DNA of 64,000 bases from an uncultured Bacteroidales bacterium (GCA_902777835.1 CACYVC010000013.1:1-64000); one strand, 5' to 3'; shown: positions 1 to 9,889, counted from the first letter of the stretch. Made by a program: numbers and translations. The notes: a model not told the origin generated them from the sequence alone.

Positions 1-1749
1 GGCACGACCTTTATAGACGAGTTCTCCGTTTTCATAAACAGCTGCAAGACTCGCCATGGGATTAAATCCTGTAGAGTAAGTTCTATAAGGAATGAGCAAA
101 TCTCCGAACCCACAGTCAACACCTATGCCTTCTATGGTCTTAAATGACTCTTCATCGTTACCATGGTCAATAAAATATCCTTTCCTGGTAGTTTCCCCAA
201 CCTCAACTTCGATTAATGAGGATGGATAATAATTTGTATTGTAATCATGGGGGCCATTGTCACCAAAAAGAATGTATGCCTCATCAGGCAGGAACATTGG
301 TTTGCTGAAGTCGTACAATGTTTTTGGTACCATCCACCAATAATTATAATAGAAATCCTCGTATTGTTCGTATGTATCAATATATACTGAAACTATCTTG
401 TTCTCTTCTCTTACAAAGGCAACAAAATATGGATTTTGTGCATTGCCCTGCTTGTCATAATCGGTGCGACAGATGTTATGGTAAAGTTTTCCGTCAATCG
501 TTGTAGTGCCATTGAATTCAAGGGTGTAAAGCGAATGTTGATGAGAATTCTCTTCATTTTGGCGAAATCCCACATACTCCCAAACAACGCCTTCGCGCAC
601 GAGGGGCACATAGCTGTTTTCAACAATGTTTATGAAATCTTTCCATGGGCTTCTGGCTTGATAAAGTGAAACACTTCCGTCTGGAACAAAAAGCATACAC
701 AATGATTTATCTACACCATCAAACACCCTGCTTCCGCATGAAACGTTTTGAGGCATTTGGATGTAGGAATGAATTGATGTCAAGCTTGAACAACTCATAA
801 AGGCTTTTCCCCCTATGCGCTGTATATTTTCTCCTAAATTGACTGATTCCAGATTTGTGCAATATAAAAACGCACAACTGTCAATCACGTTAACCGATTC
901 TGGAATAATGATTGTTTTTAGCGAATTGCAACTCTCAAAACAGTTTAAACTGATATATTGAATGCCCTCGCAAAGCTGCACATCATGCAATGAAGAGCAC
1001 CCTTCGAAAGCATGAGCCCCAAACGAAGAAAGTTGCCCATTGATGGAGACATGCTCCAAACTGTTGCAATCTGTAAAAGCCTGGTATCCTATCTTGGTGA
1101 CCGACGCTGGAATTGTCATGGTTTTCAGTCCATCAAAGTTATAGAATGCATTATCGGCTATCGACTCAACAGTGCTTGGAATAAAGGAGGTGTTGCATCC
1201 CATAAGCAGCTCGTTGGTCGAGGTCTTGATAAGGGCATTGCAATTTTCGCGTGAGTCATACACCGTGTTCTCTGGGTCAACCCATATCTGCTCCAGCATA
1301 GGGCACTCTTTAAGATTGTTGGTGCCTATAGTTTTTACTGAACTGGATATGTTCACTGAGAGCAAATTCGCACAGACAGAAATTGCTGAATTGCCTATTG
1401 ATGTCACCGAGTTTGGAATGGTAATCGATGTAAGACTACTGCAATGATAGAAAGCACCGGCACCTATCGTCGTAATAGTGTTAGGAATCTCGATTGACTC
1501 CAAATTTTCAGCAAATCTGAAAGCTTGGTCAGCAATGCGAACAACCTGATAGTTGTGGCCATTATAGCCCACGACGCTGGGAATTACCGCATTTATCAAG
1601 TTCGCATAGTTGTCGTAGCCACTTGATTCTTTGACAACATTAACTCCTCCACTCGCTGTCTGGTAACAAATACCATCAACGGTGAAAGTCACTGCATTAG
1701 CACTCAATGCGAGCACCATCAAAGCCATTAATGTAAAAATCTTTTTCAT
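1..1749 (-). CDS. BspA-type leucine-rich-repeat secreted protein, 3' end outside window
   Basis: The reading frame is open from the ATG at 1749 down to base 1, so at least 583 residues are present and the C terminus is missing. The protein starts with a signal peptide (MKKIFTLMALMVLALSANA). From about residue 50 to 350 it carries repeats of the TpLRR/BspA type (motifs such as IPNTITTIGAGAFYHCSSL and IPASVTKIGYQAF). The remaining part is not LRR; it begins near PDGSVSLYQASEAW and includes a stretch like GTTTIDGKLYHNI, a pattern I associate with C-terminal regions of Bacteroidales surface proteins. Such proteins are usually exported and mediate adhesion or binding; the ligand cannot be predicted. 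A TAnnTTTG promoter lies about 45 nt upstream. Confidence 0.85.
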   Translation of the reverse strand, partial: MKKIFTLMALMVLALSANAVTFTVDGICYQTASGGVNVVKESSGYDNYANLINAVIPSVVGYNGHNYQVVRIADQAFRFAENLESIEIPNTITTIGAGAFYHCSSLTSITIPNSVTSIGNSAISVCANLLSVNISSSVKTIGTNNLKECPMLEQIWVDPENTVYDSRENCNALIKTSTNELLMGCNTSFIPSTVESIADNAFYNFDGLKTMTIPASVTKIGYQAFTDCNSLEHVSINGQLSSFGAHAFEGCSSLHDVQLCEGIQYISLNCFESCNSLKTIIIPESVNVIDSCAFLYCTNLESVNLGENIQRIGGKAFMSCSSLTSIHSYIQMPQNVSCGSRVFDGVDKSLCMLFVPDGSVSLYQARSPWKDFINIVENSYVPLVREGVVWEYVGFRQNEENSHQHSLYTLEFNGTTTIDGKLYHNICRTDYDKQGNAQNPYFVAFVREENKIVSVYIDTYEQYEDFYYNYWWMVPKTLYDFSKPMFLPDEAYILFGDNGPHDYNTNYYPSSLIEVEVGETTRKGYFIDHGNDEESFKTIEGIGVDCGFGDLLIPYRTYSTGFNPMASLAAVYENGELVYKGRA

Positions 1750-1794
1750 AGCCGTTTATTTTTATGTGTTATACTTATTTTTATTGCGATGGTG

Positions 1795-1802
1795 CAAAGT
1801 TA
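1795..1802 (-). promoter_or_regulatory. Bacteroidota -7 box (TAACTTTG) for the LRR gene
   Basis: The minus strand reads TAACTTTGC, a match to the Bacteroidota TAnnTTTG box, about 45 nt before the ATG at 1749. A second minus-strand match (TAACTTTG) lies at 2035-2042. Confidence 0.55.
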
Positions 1803-1929
1803 TAAACATTTTTTTAAATTACCCCCCCCATTTGTTAAATTGCGTTAAAACGTGTGGCATTGTCGGTATTTTGGGGCTCAAAATCCAGTTTATGTGACTC
1901 AATTTGAACCAATTGCTTCGGTAAATAAT

Positions 1930-2018
1930 CTCAAAAAGCTGCACCTTCGGTGTCAAAAAGCCTCGCAAGCTCGGGAGTTATTTATTTCCTGCGTAAGCAG
2001 GCTTTAGGGGATTTCCCG
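1930..2018. repeat. Mini-palindrome string in a 448-bp spacer
   Basis: The gap 1750-2197 has no credible gene. Within it are consecutive short palindromes: GCACC-TTC-GGTGT at 1941-1953 and CCTGC-GTAA-GCAGG near 1988-2001, joined by AAAAAG-type linkers. Between them a 20-nt word at 1954-1973 recurs exactly at 40196-40215, there also preceded by a GCACC...GGTGC palindrome. This is the same element class as at 4049-4390, 35455-35590 and 39595-39700. Confidence 0.6.
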
Positions 2019-2197
2019 GCATTATTTCTGGTTGCAAAGTTACAGTGGCAAAAACTATTTTGCAAGAAAATCGCCCGTGTTCTTGCTTTCTGTAACTTGT
2101 TGTTGTTCTGTAGGTTAGGCGATTTTGTAAAGTGCTTTTCCATTTTGTCTTATGAAAAGCACAAAAACGGAAGCAAAAAAGGTTGTTTTTGTTGTCT

Positions 2198-3874
2198 TTA
2201 TTGTTGTAAAGAGTTGTTTGATTCAAAACCTTGAGTGATGTTTCTAATATAGTCAGTAAGGTTCCCCTCTATACCCATCTTTTCTCTTATCCTGCGACGA
2301 CTACTTCTTACGGAAGCGACATTTCTGTAATTCCTGCACACGGCGATGGCGGCATCGGAGAAGCCGCAGCACATCAGCTTGATGAAGTTTAAGTCGCTCG
2401 CCGAGAGTTGCGGGTAGTCATTGGCAATCTTGTCCATCGCGCCGTTATGCTTGATATTGATATAGGCATAGAGCCCTTCCCAGAACTTAGTGTCGTCATC
2501 AGCAATTGGCGATATCTTGTGAACCACCTCCTTGCTCTTTGAGTCTTGATCGGGATTGTAGGCACTGGTCATAATCTCCTCAAGAGATTTCAACCTCTCA
2601 TTCATGGTCTTGCTGAAGTGGTTGTCAAAGTCGGCAAGGTTGCGCCTCAACTCTTCATAATTCCCGAAACTTTCTTCCTTCAGCTCATCAATCATCTGCT
2701 GCTGATCTTTGTGCTTTTTCCTACTGATGACGATAAATAGTGCTGCGGTAACCAATGCAATAACTAAGAATAAAGCAATTAAACCGTAAATTGTTTTATG
2801 TTGCAATGATATCTTATTGTTGTCTCTTGCCGTAATTTCTTCATCAATGTTCCTTTCATTTTCAAACAAAGAATACTTTATTGGATTGTAACTCAAAGAG
2901 TCATATAAATTATTGTATAAGGTCTCGTATTTCTTTATGACTAAATTATCACCTGAACTCTCTGCAATTTCTTTTAGAGTCAAAAATCGTATCACGAGCA
3001 TTTGTTTGTCATTAGGATTTCTTTGTGTTTTTGATAAATAGAATTTTGCTGAATCGACATCCCCTAATGCACAGTAGGCTCTTGCCAGATTATAATAGCA
3101 ATGGTCATTAATATATTTTCCCCCATTTTTGATGCAATAAAGAGCAGTATTTTTAGCTTTATTATAATCTCCATCCATATAATAGGACAAAGATAGTGAA
3201 GACATTGCCACAAACATCTCACTACTGTCGCCGATTTCTTTTGTTTGCTCAATGGCAATAGAAAAATGCTCTTGGGCTTTTTGTTGGTCGTTAATTCTAT
3301 AAAGATTTCCGAGATAGGAATGACAAAGTGCTGTCATGCGTTTATCATGTAATTTATCATAGAAAAACAATGCTCTCTTAAATTTCTCAAGGTCAATGTT
3401 GTTACTAGCGTAGTTTTTGTAGTAAAGCACTGCCATTCGCATGTTGATTTGCGCAAGATTGCGATAGTCGGTGCTGTCGGCGTTGTCTTCTGCCTGTTTA
3501 TACCACTTGATAGCTTCGACAGGATTATCGTGGACTTCGTAATATGCACCTTTATATAATAATGAGCGAGTGTAGTGCTCACGATTGTGATTGTCGCTGA
3601 AATAGTCAAGGGCAGTATTTATTAATGAATCAGAAGGGTAATCATAGTAGTCAACTCTAAAGCGGGCCTGCGTGAGCAACAGGGCGTAATATGCAAGGTT
3701 TTCTTCTCCTTTAAGTGAATCACGGTTGATTGCTGAGAGGATGGCAAGCGAGCTATCGGGGTTAGTCCACATAAGCGTGTCGGCGAGAACCAGTCGCTTG
3801 TCAACGTTGCGGCTGCAACTTATCGCTGCCGAGAGCAGAATAGCCAAGAGAGATATGTACAATAGTTTCTTCAT
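2198..3874 (-). CDS. TPR-transmembrane-HTH hybrid regulator (lipoprotein-like N terminus)
   Basis: 558 residues. The N terminus is a lipoprotein-like signal (MKKLLYISLL...AAISCSRN, cysteine at about residue 20). Residues about 30-340 are helical tetratricopeptide-type repeats facing the periplasm. A single membrane segment lies at about 360-383 (IYGLIALFLVIALV) and is followed by basic residues and a cytoplasmic coiled region. The last 60 residues form a LuxR-like helix-turn-helix (LSASDLNFIKLMCCGFSDAAIA, then VASVRSSRRRIREKMGI). Bacteroidales have many such one-protein sensors that couple a periplasmic TPR domain to a DNA-binding domain across the inner membrane. The target genes are not evident; neighbours on both sides are separated by long non-coding spacers. 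Confidence 0.8.
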   Translation of the reverse strand: MKKLLYISLLAILLSAAISCSRNVDKRLVLADTLMWTNPDSSLAILSAINRDSLKGEENLAYYALLLTQARFRVDYYDYPSDSLINTALDYFSDNHNREHYTRSLLYKGAYYEVHDNPVEAIKWYKQAEDNADSTDYRNLAQINMRMAVLYYKNYASNNIDLEKFKRALFFYDKLHDKRMTALCHSYLGNLYRINDQQKAQEHFSIAIEQTKEIGDSSEMFVAMSSLSLSYYMDGDYNKAKNTALYCIKNGGKYINDHCYYNLARAYCALGDVDSAKFYLSKTQRNPNDKQMLVIRFLTLKEIAESSGDNLVIKKYETLYNNLYDSLSYNPIKYSLFENERNIDEEITARDNNKISLQHKTIYGLIALFLVIALVTAALFIVISRKKHKDQQQMIDELKEESFGNYEELRRNLADFDNHFSKTMNERLKSLEEIMTSAYNPDQDSKSKEVVHKISPIADDDTKFWEGLYAYINIKHNGAMDKIANDYPQLSASDLNFIKLMCCGFSDAAIAVCRNYRNVASVRSSRRRIREKMGIEGNLTDYIRNITQGFESNNSLQQ

Positions 3875-3894
3875 AATGATGCTTTAAAACGTTG

Positions 3895-3902
3895 CAAATT
3901 TA
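3895..3902 (-). promoter_or_regulatory. -7 box (TAAATTTG) for the TPR-HTH regulator
   Basis: The minus strand reads TAAATTTGC about 20 nt upstream of the ATG at 3874, giving a very short leader. Confidence 0.55.
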
Positions 3903-4048
3903 GCACGTTTTCTGTTAACCACCAAACATTTTGCCCGTGCCCTTACTTTTTACAAACAACTGCAAATCAATCAGATATAAGCATCAAAAATGTGCCCTTT
4001 GATTTTTCTGCACAAATTACCGCTAATTGACCGTGAATTATCAAACAA

Positions 4049-4390
4049 CTTATTTCCACTCCGCCAGGAGTGGCAAAAAAGACTCCCCCCACCTCGCATC
4101 AATAATCGCCATGCACTGGCGTGCATGAAAATTAGAGAGCCTGCGGCTCTAAAATCATTGTGGTGCTTCGCACTAAAATTATAGGCGACTTCGTCGCTAA
4201 AAATATCATTGTAAAAAAATTAAAACAAAATTTTGCGAAGCTCTAATTTCCACTCCGCCAGGAGTGGCAAAAGTGACCAATATGCAATTTTAAATCTAAT
4301 TTTAATTCAATTTTAAGTGCGTAGCACGCCCTTCGAGAATCTAACGCCTCAAGCTCCGTAGTTCTTTTTAAGCGAAGCGCCCTTTTGGTA
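4049..4390. repeat. Mini-palindrome array, about 340 bp, in the rimP upstream spacer
   Basis: The spacer 3875-4648 holds no convincing gene before the rimP promoter. It contains at least seven small palindromes in a row: CCACTCC-GCCA-GGAGTGG (twice, about 4056-4073 and 4250-4267), ATGCAC-TGGC-GTGCAT (4111-4126), AGAGC-CTGCG-GCTCT (4136-4150), GTGC-TTC-GCAC (4163-4173), GCGAC-TTC-GTCGC (4185-4197) and GTGC-GTA-GCAC (4317-4327). Linkers are AT-rich and often contain AAAATT. A related array in inverted orientation is at 35455-35590. Confidence 0.65.
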
Positions 4391-4512
4391 CTAACCCTTG
4401 TGCTATGTTATTGTATGCTAATATTTCTTAAATTAATATAAATTTTTCGGTGATTGTGGTTGTTTGTGTCGTGTGAAGGTGTGTTGCTGTTGCTAATATT
4501 ACTGATTTTTAC

Positions 4513-4520
4513 TACTTTTG
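4513..4520 (+). promoter_or_regulatory. -7 box (TACTTTTG) of the rimP-nusA-infB operon
   Basis: TACTTTTGC matches TAnnTTTG, with TTG-containing sequence about 20 nt further upstream. Transcription would start near 4526 and leave a leader of about 120 nt before rimP. The leader contains a GAGGAGG...CTTCCTC hairpin (about 4536-4560) followed by a U-rich stretch. Confidence 0.55.
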
Positions 4521-4648
4521 CACCGCAATTCCGTGAGGAGGGGGCTCTGAAGCTTCCTCTATTTTGTTATAAAATGGAAAAGTTTATTGGTTTAATGCAC
4601 AATGCATAATTCACAATGAAAGTTTTCCCTCATAAAGGTAATAAAAGA

Positions 4649-5113
4649 ATGATTGACAAGAAAGAACTCACATCAGTTATAAATGAGGCACTTGCAGAGA
4701 CCAAGATGTTTCTGGTTGACCTCAAGGTGAGCGGCGACAATGTGATTGACGTGCAGCTCGACAGCATGGAGAGTATCACCATCGACGACTGCATCGCCGT
4801 GAACGATGCCGTGCATGCAGCTTTTGATCAAGACGTGGAGGACTATGAGCTCACCGTGGGTTCATACAGCCTCACCGAGCCTTTCAAGGTGCTGCAGCAG
4901 TACCAGAAGAATCTGGGCGGCGAGGTTGAAGTGCTCACCGCCGACGGCAAGAAGCTCAAAGGCACTCTGAGCGAGGTGACCGATGAGAGTTTCACTGTCA
5001 CTGTTGCCACCAAGACCAAGATCGAGGGCAAGAAACGCCCTGAGATGGTTGATGTGCCTCACACCTTTAAATATGACGAAATAAAATACACTAAAAATAT
5101 ATTACAGTTTTAA
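4649..5113 (+). CDS. rimP: Ribosome maturation factor RimP
   Basis: About 154 residues, starting MIDKKELTSVINEAL. An upstream in-frame ATG at 4616 would add MKVFPHKGNKR, but that stretch begins within an AATGCAC-type heptamer repeat and is not expected in the family, so I chose 4649. RimP assists 30S subunit maturation in the cytoplasm. The acidic N-terminal domain (VDLKVSGDNVIDVQLDS, VNDAVHAAFDQDVEDYELTVGS) and the C-terminal SH3-like domain (GGEVEVLTADGKKLKG) match the family, and length is normal. It is the first gene of the conserved rimP-nusA-infB operon; nusA follows after 6 nt. Confidence 0.93.
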   Translation: MIDKKELTSVINEALAETKMFLVDLKVSGDNVIDVQLDSMESITIDDCIAVNDAVHAAFDQDVEDYELTVGSYSLTEPFKVLQQYQKNLGGEVEVLTADGKKLKGTLSEVTDESFTVTVATKTKIEGKKRPEMVDVPHTFKYDEIKYTKNILQF

Positions 5114-5119
5114 AGAATT

Positions 5120-6382
5120 ATGGCTAAGAAAGTAGAAACGGTCGATATGGCCGACCAGTTTACGGAGTTTAAGGAGTTGAAAAACATCGACAAGACTACT
5201 ATGATTAGTGTCTTGGAGGAGTCGTTCCGCAGCGTGATTGCCAAGATGTTTGGCAGTGACGAGAATTTCGACGTTATCATGAACCCCGACAAGGGCGACT
5301 GCGAGATTTACCAGAACCTCGAGGTAGTGCCCGATGGAGAGGTGGAGAATCCCAACCAGCAAATTGGCCTGACCGACGCCCGCAACGATGAGGAGAGTCC
5401 CGACCCCGATTGCGAGATTGGCGAGGAGCACACCCGCAAAATCGACTTCGCTAAGTTTGGCCGTCGCGCCATCCTGAACCTGCGCCAGACTCTTGCCAGC
5501 AAAATCCTTGACTTGCAGAAAGATGCTATCTACAACAAGTTCAAAGACCTTGAAGGCGAACTGGTGAGCGGTGAGGTTTACCAGACCTGGAAGCGCGAGG
5601 TGCTCTTGCTCGACGACGACAAGAACGAGCTCATCTTGCCTAAGGACCAGCAGATTCCTACCGACATCTACCACAAGGGCGACACCGTGCGCGCCGTCAT
5701 CCACAAGGTTGACAACCAAAACAACAACCCCAAGGTTATTGTTTCTCGCACTAGCGACTTGTTCTTGCGCCGACTCTTTGAACTTGAGGTGCCCGAGATT
5801 CACGATGGCCTCATCGTGATACGTGCCGTGGCCCGCAAGCCAGGCGAGCGTGCCAAGATTGCCGTAGAGAGCTATGACGACCGCATCGACCCCGTGGGCG
5901 CTTGCGTGGGCGTGAAGGGTTCTCGCATTCATGGCATCGTGCGCGAGCTGCGCAACGAGAACATTGACGTGATCAACTACACCCCCGACCCTGTGCTCTT
6001 CATCCAGCGTGCCCTTAGCCCAGCTAAGATAACCACCATCCGCATCGACGACGAGACCAAGCACGCCGAGGTGTTCTTGCGTCCCGAGGAGGTGTCGCTG
6101 GCTATTGGCCGTGGCGGCTTGAACATCAAGCTTGCCTCAATGCTTTCGGGCTACACCATCGACGTTTACCGTGACCTCGACAACGAGGAGGACGACGTTT
6201 ATCTCGATGGCTTCAACGACGAGATCGATCAGTGGGTTATCGACGCCTTGAAGTCGATAGGCTGTGCTACTGCCAAGGCCGTGCTCAACACCCCACGTCA
6301 GGATCTTATCGACAAGGCCGACCTTGAGGAAGACACTGTTGATGAGGTGCTTGAGATTCTAAGAGCAGAGTTTGAGGACTAA
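5120..6382 (+). CDS. nusA: Transcription termination/antitermination factor NusA
   Basis: 420 residues. NusA binds RNA polymerase and nascent RNA and modulates pausing, termination and antitermination. Visible in order: an N-terminal polymerase-binding domain (to about residue 140), an S1 domain (about 145-210), and two KH domains (including DPVGACVGVKGSRIHGIV and EEVSLAIGRGGLNIKLAS, GxxG motifs present). A short C-terminal helix-hairpin-helix segment (IDALKSIGCATAKAVL) ends the protein. The N-terminal domain has an insertion (NPNQQIGLTDARNDEESPDP) typical of Bacteroidota forms. It lies between rimP and infB in the usual order and is probably co-transcribed with both. Confidence 0.96.
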   Translation: MAKKVETVDMADQFTEFKELKNIDKTTMISVLEESFRSVIAKMFGSDENFDVIMNPDKGDCEIYQNLEVVPDGEVENPNQQIGLTDARNDEESPDPDCEIGEEHTRKIDFAKFGRRAILNLRQTLASKILDLQKDAIYNKFKDLEGELVSGEVYQTWKREVLLLDDDKNELILPKDQQIPTDIYHKGDTVRAVIHKVDNQNNNPKVIVSRTSDLFLRRLFELEVPEIHDGLIVIRAVARKPGERAKIAVESYDDRIDPVGACVGVKGSRIHGIVRELRNENIDVINYTPDPVLFIQRALSPAKITTIRIDDETKHAEVFLRPEEVSLAIGRGGLNIKLASMLSGYTIDVYRDLDNEEDDVYLDGFNDEIDQWVIDALKSIGCATAKAVLNTPRQDLIDKADLEEDTVDEVLEILRAEFED

Positions 6383-6487
6383 ACTAGAAGTTCTAGACAA
6401 TCTAGATATTCTAGAAAAATCTGATAACTCATAACTCAAAACTGAAAAATTACACAAAAAACTTCTATAACTCGTTATCCAATATCT
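6383..6487. repeat. Heptanucleotide-period spacer between nusA and infB
   Basis: The 105-bp gap has a CTAGA-rich part and then AACTCAT-AACTCAA-AACTGAA words at 7-nt spacing. No terminator is visible, so read-through into infB is likely. Confidence 0.5.
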
Positions 6488-9253
6488 ATGCGTGTAAAAT
6501 TAAGTAAGATTATTAAAGATTTAAATGTTGGACTTCAGACAGTTCAAGACTTTTTCGAAAAGAAGAAGATTGAGATAGAGGTCACCCCCAACACCAAGGT
6601 TGATGAAGACGTGCTCGACATCCTCATCAAGGAATTCAAGCCCGACATGGAGCAGAAGCTCAAGTCGGAGTACCTGACTAATGCCCGTCAAAAGGCAAAA
6701 CCCGCCGAGGAGCCCGAGGCGCCAAAGCAGCCTGAGGAAATCAAGACCGAGACACAGGTTGTTAAACCCAAAGTGATTGGGAAAATCAATCTTGAGGAGG
6801 CCGGTAAGCCAGCACCTAAGAAAGAGGTGAAGAAAGAGGAGAAGGCAAAGAAGAAGGAGGCTGACAAGCCCAAAGCTGAGCCGAAGGCTGAACCTAAGGC
6901 TGAGCCAGAAGTTGAGCAGCCAGTTCCTGAAGTGAAGCCCGAACCTGAAGTTTCGGCACCTGTTGAGGAGGAGCCTGCTCCAGCCACTGAGCCTGCTGTT
7001 GCACAGCCCGAGGAACCAAAAGAAGAGATTTTCACTACCCGCATCCCCGAGCTTAAGACCAACATCAACGTGGTGGGCAAGATCGACCTCTCGGCTATCA
7101 ACCAATCGACTCGCCCCAAGAAGAAGAGCAAGGAGGAGCGCAAGCAAGAGCGCATCGCCAAGGAGAAAGCCCGTCTGGGCGAGGACGGCGTGAAGAAGAA
7201 ACGCCGCCGCATAGGAAAAGAGAAAGTAGATATCGAGAAAGCGGCACAGCAAATCAATAATGCCAGCAGCAAGACGGCTAAGAACAAGGATAACGAGAGC
7301 CAGTCGAGCAAGAAGAAAGACAAAAAGGCAAAACGCCCGTTGCGCCCACAAATCAACGAGGAAGACGTTCAGCGTCAGGTAAAAGAGACACTTGCACGCC
7401 TCACTACCAAGAAGCAGAACATGGGTGCCAAGTGGCGCCGCGAGAAGCGCGAGGCAGTGCGCGAGGAAGAGAGCAAGGAGGCAGCATTGCAAGCCGCCGA
7501 GAAGAAGATTCTCAAGCTCACCGAGTTTGTTACTGCCAACGACCTCGCCATGATGATGAACGTGCCTATCAACAAGGTGATTGGCACTTGCATGAGCCTG
7601 GGTGTGATGGTATCAATCAACCAGCGTCTTGATGCCGAGACCATCAACATTGTTGCCGAGGAGTTTGGCTTCAAGACTGAATATGAGAGTGCCGACGTGG
7701 TGGAGGCAATCCATGAGGAAGAGGATAAGCCCGAAGACCTCCAGCAGCGTCCACCAGTGGTTACCGTGATGGGTCACGTTGACCATGGTAAGACCTCGTT
7801 GCTTGACTACATTCGCAAGAGTAACGTGATTGCCGGCGAGGCTGGTGGTATCACCCAGCACATTGGTGCCTACAACGTGAAGTTGCCCAATGGCCGCCGC
7901 ATCACCTTCCTCGATACCCCTGGTCATGAGGCGTTTACCGCTATGCGTGCCCGTGGTGCCAAGGTAACCGATATCGTTATTGTGATTGTTGCAGCCGACG
8001 ACAATGTGATGCCTCAGACCAAGGAGGCCCTCAACCATGCCTCGGCAGCTGGTGTGCCCATCGTCTTTGCTATCAACAAGATAGATAAGGATGGCGCTAA
8101 CCCCGAGAAGATTAAGGAAGAACTTGCTAACCTCAACTATCTTGTGGAGGAATGGGGCGGCAAGTACCAAAGTCAAGATATCTCGGCTAAGAAGGGTATT
8201 GGCGTGGAGGAACTCATGGAGAAAGTGCTCCTCGAAGCCGATATGCTCGACCTCAAGGCCAACCCCGACCGCAAGGCTACTGGCTCTATCATCGAGTCGT
8301 CGCTCGACAAGGGACGTGGCTACATCGCCACTGTGCTCGTGGATAACGGAACCCTCAAAGTTGGCGACATCGTGCTTGCCGGTACTCACTATGGTAAGGT
8401 GAAGGCTATGTTCAACGAGCGTAACCAGCGCATCAAGGAGGCTGGACCATCGTCTCCAGCCTTGATTCTGGGTCTCAACGGTGCTCCTACCGCTGGCGAC
8501 AAGTTCAACGTGATGGATACCGACCAAGAGGCTCGTCAAATCGCCAACCGCCGCGAGCAGTTGCAGCGTGAGCAAGTGCAACGCACTCAGCACCGCCGCA
8601 CCCTCGAGGACATCGGCCGCCTGCGTGCTCTGGGTGAGTTCCATGAACTTAACATCATCGTTAAGGGTGACGTGGATGGCTCTATCGAGGCGTTGAGCGA
8701 CTCGCTCATCAAGCTCTCGACTCCCGAGGTGCAAGTGAACGTGATCCACAAGGCAGTGGGTGCTATCAGCGAGAGCGACGTAACTCTGGCAGCTGCCAGC
8801 GATGCCTATATCATTGGCTTCCAGGTGCGTCCTTCGGTTGACGCCAAGCGTCTTGCAGCGCAGGAGGGTGTGGATATCCGCATCTACTCTATCATCTACG
8901 ATGCCATCGAGGAGATTAAGAGCGCTATGGAAGGTATGCTTTCTCCCGACATCAAGGAGGAGGTTATTGGCAACGCCGAGATTAAGGAGGTTTACCACAT
9001 CAGCAAGGTGGGAACCATCGCTGGTGCTATGGTCAAAGATGGCAAACTCAAGCGTGGCTGCAAGGTGCGCGTGATTCGCGATGGTATTGTGCGCCACACT
9101 GGCACACTGGCATCGCTCAAGCGCTTCAAGGACGACGCTAAGGAGGTTACCAGCGGCTATGAGTGCGGTTTCAGCATCCAGAGCTACAACGACCTCGTAG
9201 TGGGTGACATCGTCGAGGCCTTCGAGGAAATCGAGGTACAGAAGACACTGTAG
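6488..9253 (+). CDS. infB: Translation initiation factor IF-2
   Basis: 921 residues. IF-2 is the GTPase that places initiator tRNA on the 30S subunit and promotes subunit joining. The order is: an N-terminal IF2 domain ([17 protein letters not shown]), a long Lys/Glu/Pro/Ala-rich linker (about 70-330), a second IF2_N-like helix domain ([20 protein letters not shown]), and the G domain from about 425. The G domain has [12 protein letters not shown] (P loop), DTPGHEAFT (G3) and NKIDK (G4). The beta-barrel and C-terminal domains follow, ending in [10 protein letters not shown]. The charged linker length is within what is seen in Bacteroidota. It is the third gene of the operon, and the 3' spacer is a heptamer repeat. 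Confidence 0.97.
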   Translation: MRVKLSKIIKDLNVGLQTVQDFFEKKKIEIEVTPNTKVDEDVLDILIKEFKPDMEQKLKSEYLTNARQKAKPAEEPEAPKQPEEIKTETQVVKPKVIGKINLEEAGKPAPKKEVKKEEKAKKKEADKPKAEPKAEPKAEPEVEQPVPEVKPEPEVSAPVEEEPAPATEPAVAQPEEPKEEIFTTRIPELKTNINVVGKIDLSAINQSTRPKKKSKEERKQERIAKEKARLGEDGVKKKRRRIGKEKVDIEKAAQQINNASSKTAKNKDNESQSSKKKDKKAKRPLRPQINEEDVQRQVKETLARLTTKKQNMGAKWRREKREAVREEESKEAALQAAEKKILKLTEFVTANDLAMMMNVPINKVIGTCMSLGVMVSINQRLDAETINIVAEEFGFKTEYESADVVEAIHEEEDKPEDLQQRPPVVTVMGHVDHGKTSLLDYIRKSNVIAGEAGGITQHIGAYNVKLPNGRRITFLDTPGHEAFTAMRARGAKVTDIVIVIVAADDNVMPQTKEALNHASAAGVPIVFAINKIDKDGANPEKIKEELANLNYLVEEWGGKYQSQDISAKKGIGVEELMEKVLLEADMLDLKANPDRKATGSIIESSLDKGRGYIATVLVDNGTLKVGDIVLAGTHYGKVKAMFNERNQRIKEAGPSSPALILGLNGAPTAGDKFNVMDTDQEARQIANRREQLQREQVQRTQHRRTLEDIGRLRALGEFHELNIIVKGDVDGSIEALSDSLIKLSTPEVQVNVIHKAVGAISESDVTLAAASDAYIIGFQVRPSVDAKRLAAQEGVDIRIYSIIYDAIEEIKSAMEGMLSPDIKEEVIGNAEIKEVYHISKVGTIAGAMVKDGKLKRGCKVRVIRDGIVRHTGTLASLKRFKDDAKEVTSGYECGFSIQSYNDLVVGDIVEAFEEIEVQKTL

Positions 9254-9256
9254 AAT

Positions 9257-9371
9257 AAGTTATAAGTGTTAAGGTTTAAGTGTTAAGTATTTTCTGGCGA
9301 CCCCTGAGTGCTTAACACTTTTACTTTACACCTACCACTTAACACTTAGTATTTAACACTTAACACTTAGC
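9257..9371. repeat. Heptanucleotide repeat with inverted halves (infB-folK spacer)
   Basis: The left half is AGTGTTA-AGGTTTA-AGTGTTA words; the right half is ACTTAAC-ACTTAGT-ATTTAAC-ACTTAAC words. The two halves are reverse complements of each other, so the RNA could fold into a long hairpin. The right half ends at the folK ATG. Confidence 0.75.
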
Positions 9372-9848
9372 ATGATTTATTATCTCAACATAGGCTCTAA
9401 CCTCGGTGACCGGGAGGGAAACCTCTGGGCAGCCGACTTGAGGTTGTCGATTGACCTTGGACTAGTGACGGCGCGTTCCTCTATCGTTGAGAGCGAACCT
9501 TGGGGATTTGATAGCGACAACGGCTTCCTTAACATGGGTATTGCTGTGGATAGCCGCTTCTCGCCCATTGAGGCGCTCAACATCATCCACGACATTGAGC
9601 AAGAACTCAACCAAGGGCACAGCCATCGCGACGCCGACGGCAACTATGTAGATCGCCTTGTGGATATTGACATTATGGCTATCGACGACCTCGTCATCGA
9701 CCTGCCTAGCTTGCAAGTGCCACACCGACACATGCCACGCCGCGACTTCTTTTTGCAGCCCATGGCAGAACTCGCCCCCGAGTGGGTGCACCCCATCCTC
9801 CACCTCACCGCCCAGCAGATGCTGGAGCAGTATTTAGATGGAGAATAA
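9372..9848 (+). CDS. folK: 2-amino-4-hydroxy-6-hydroxymethyldihydropteridine pyrophosphokinase
   Basis: 158 residues, the usual length for HPPK. The enzyme transfers pyrophosphate from ATP to 6-hydroxymethyl-7,8-dihydropterin in folate synthesis. Family landmarks are YLNIGSNLGDRE at the N terminus, SSIVESEPWGF, FLNMGIAV, the ATP/Mg-binding region DRLVDIDIMAI, and the conserved PHRHMPRRDFFLQPMAELAP segment. It is separated from infB by a heptamer array but lies in the same direction and may be co-transcribed. A strong hairpin terminator follows. folA and thyA, later steps of folate use, lie elsewhere in this window (45.3-47 kb). Confidence 0.94.
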   Translation: MIYYLNIGSNLGDREGNLWAADLRLSIDLGLVTARSSIVESEPWGFDSDNGFLNMGIAVDSRFSPIEALNIIHDIEQELNQGHSHRDADGNYVDRLVDIDIMAIDDLVIDLPSLQVPHRHMPRRDFFLQPMAELAPEWVHPILHLTAQQMLEQYLDGE

Positions 9849-9889
9849 TTGAAATAAAACGGTAAAATTACAGAATGGAGTAAAAGCAA

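Noticed and set aside
1950-2234. 94-codon plus-strand frame in the first spacer
   Set aside because: It starts within the mini-palindrome string, has odd composition and overlaps the end of the TPR-HTH gene.
4616-4648. Upstream ATG start for rimP
   Set aside because: It adds MKVFPHKGNKR encoded next to a heptamer repeat. The family start fits the ATG at 4649.
5102-6064. Long minus-strand open frame (320 codons) over nusA
   Set aside because: It is the antisense shadow of nusA, which has clear family motifs and is in a conserved operon.
7613-9097. Minus-strand open frame of 494 codons over infB
   Set aside because: Antisense shadow of the IF-2 GTPase domain; no recognisable protein features.
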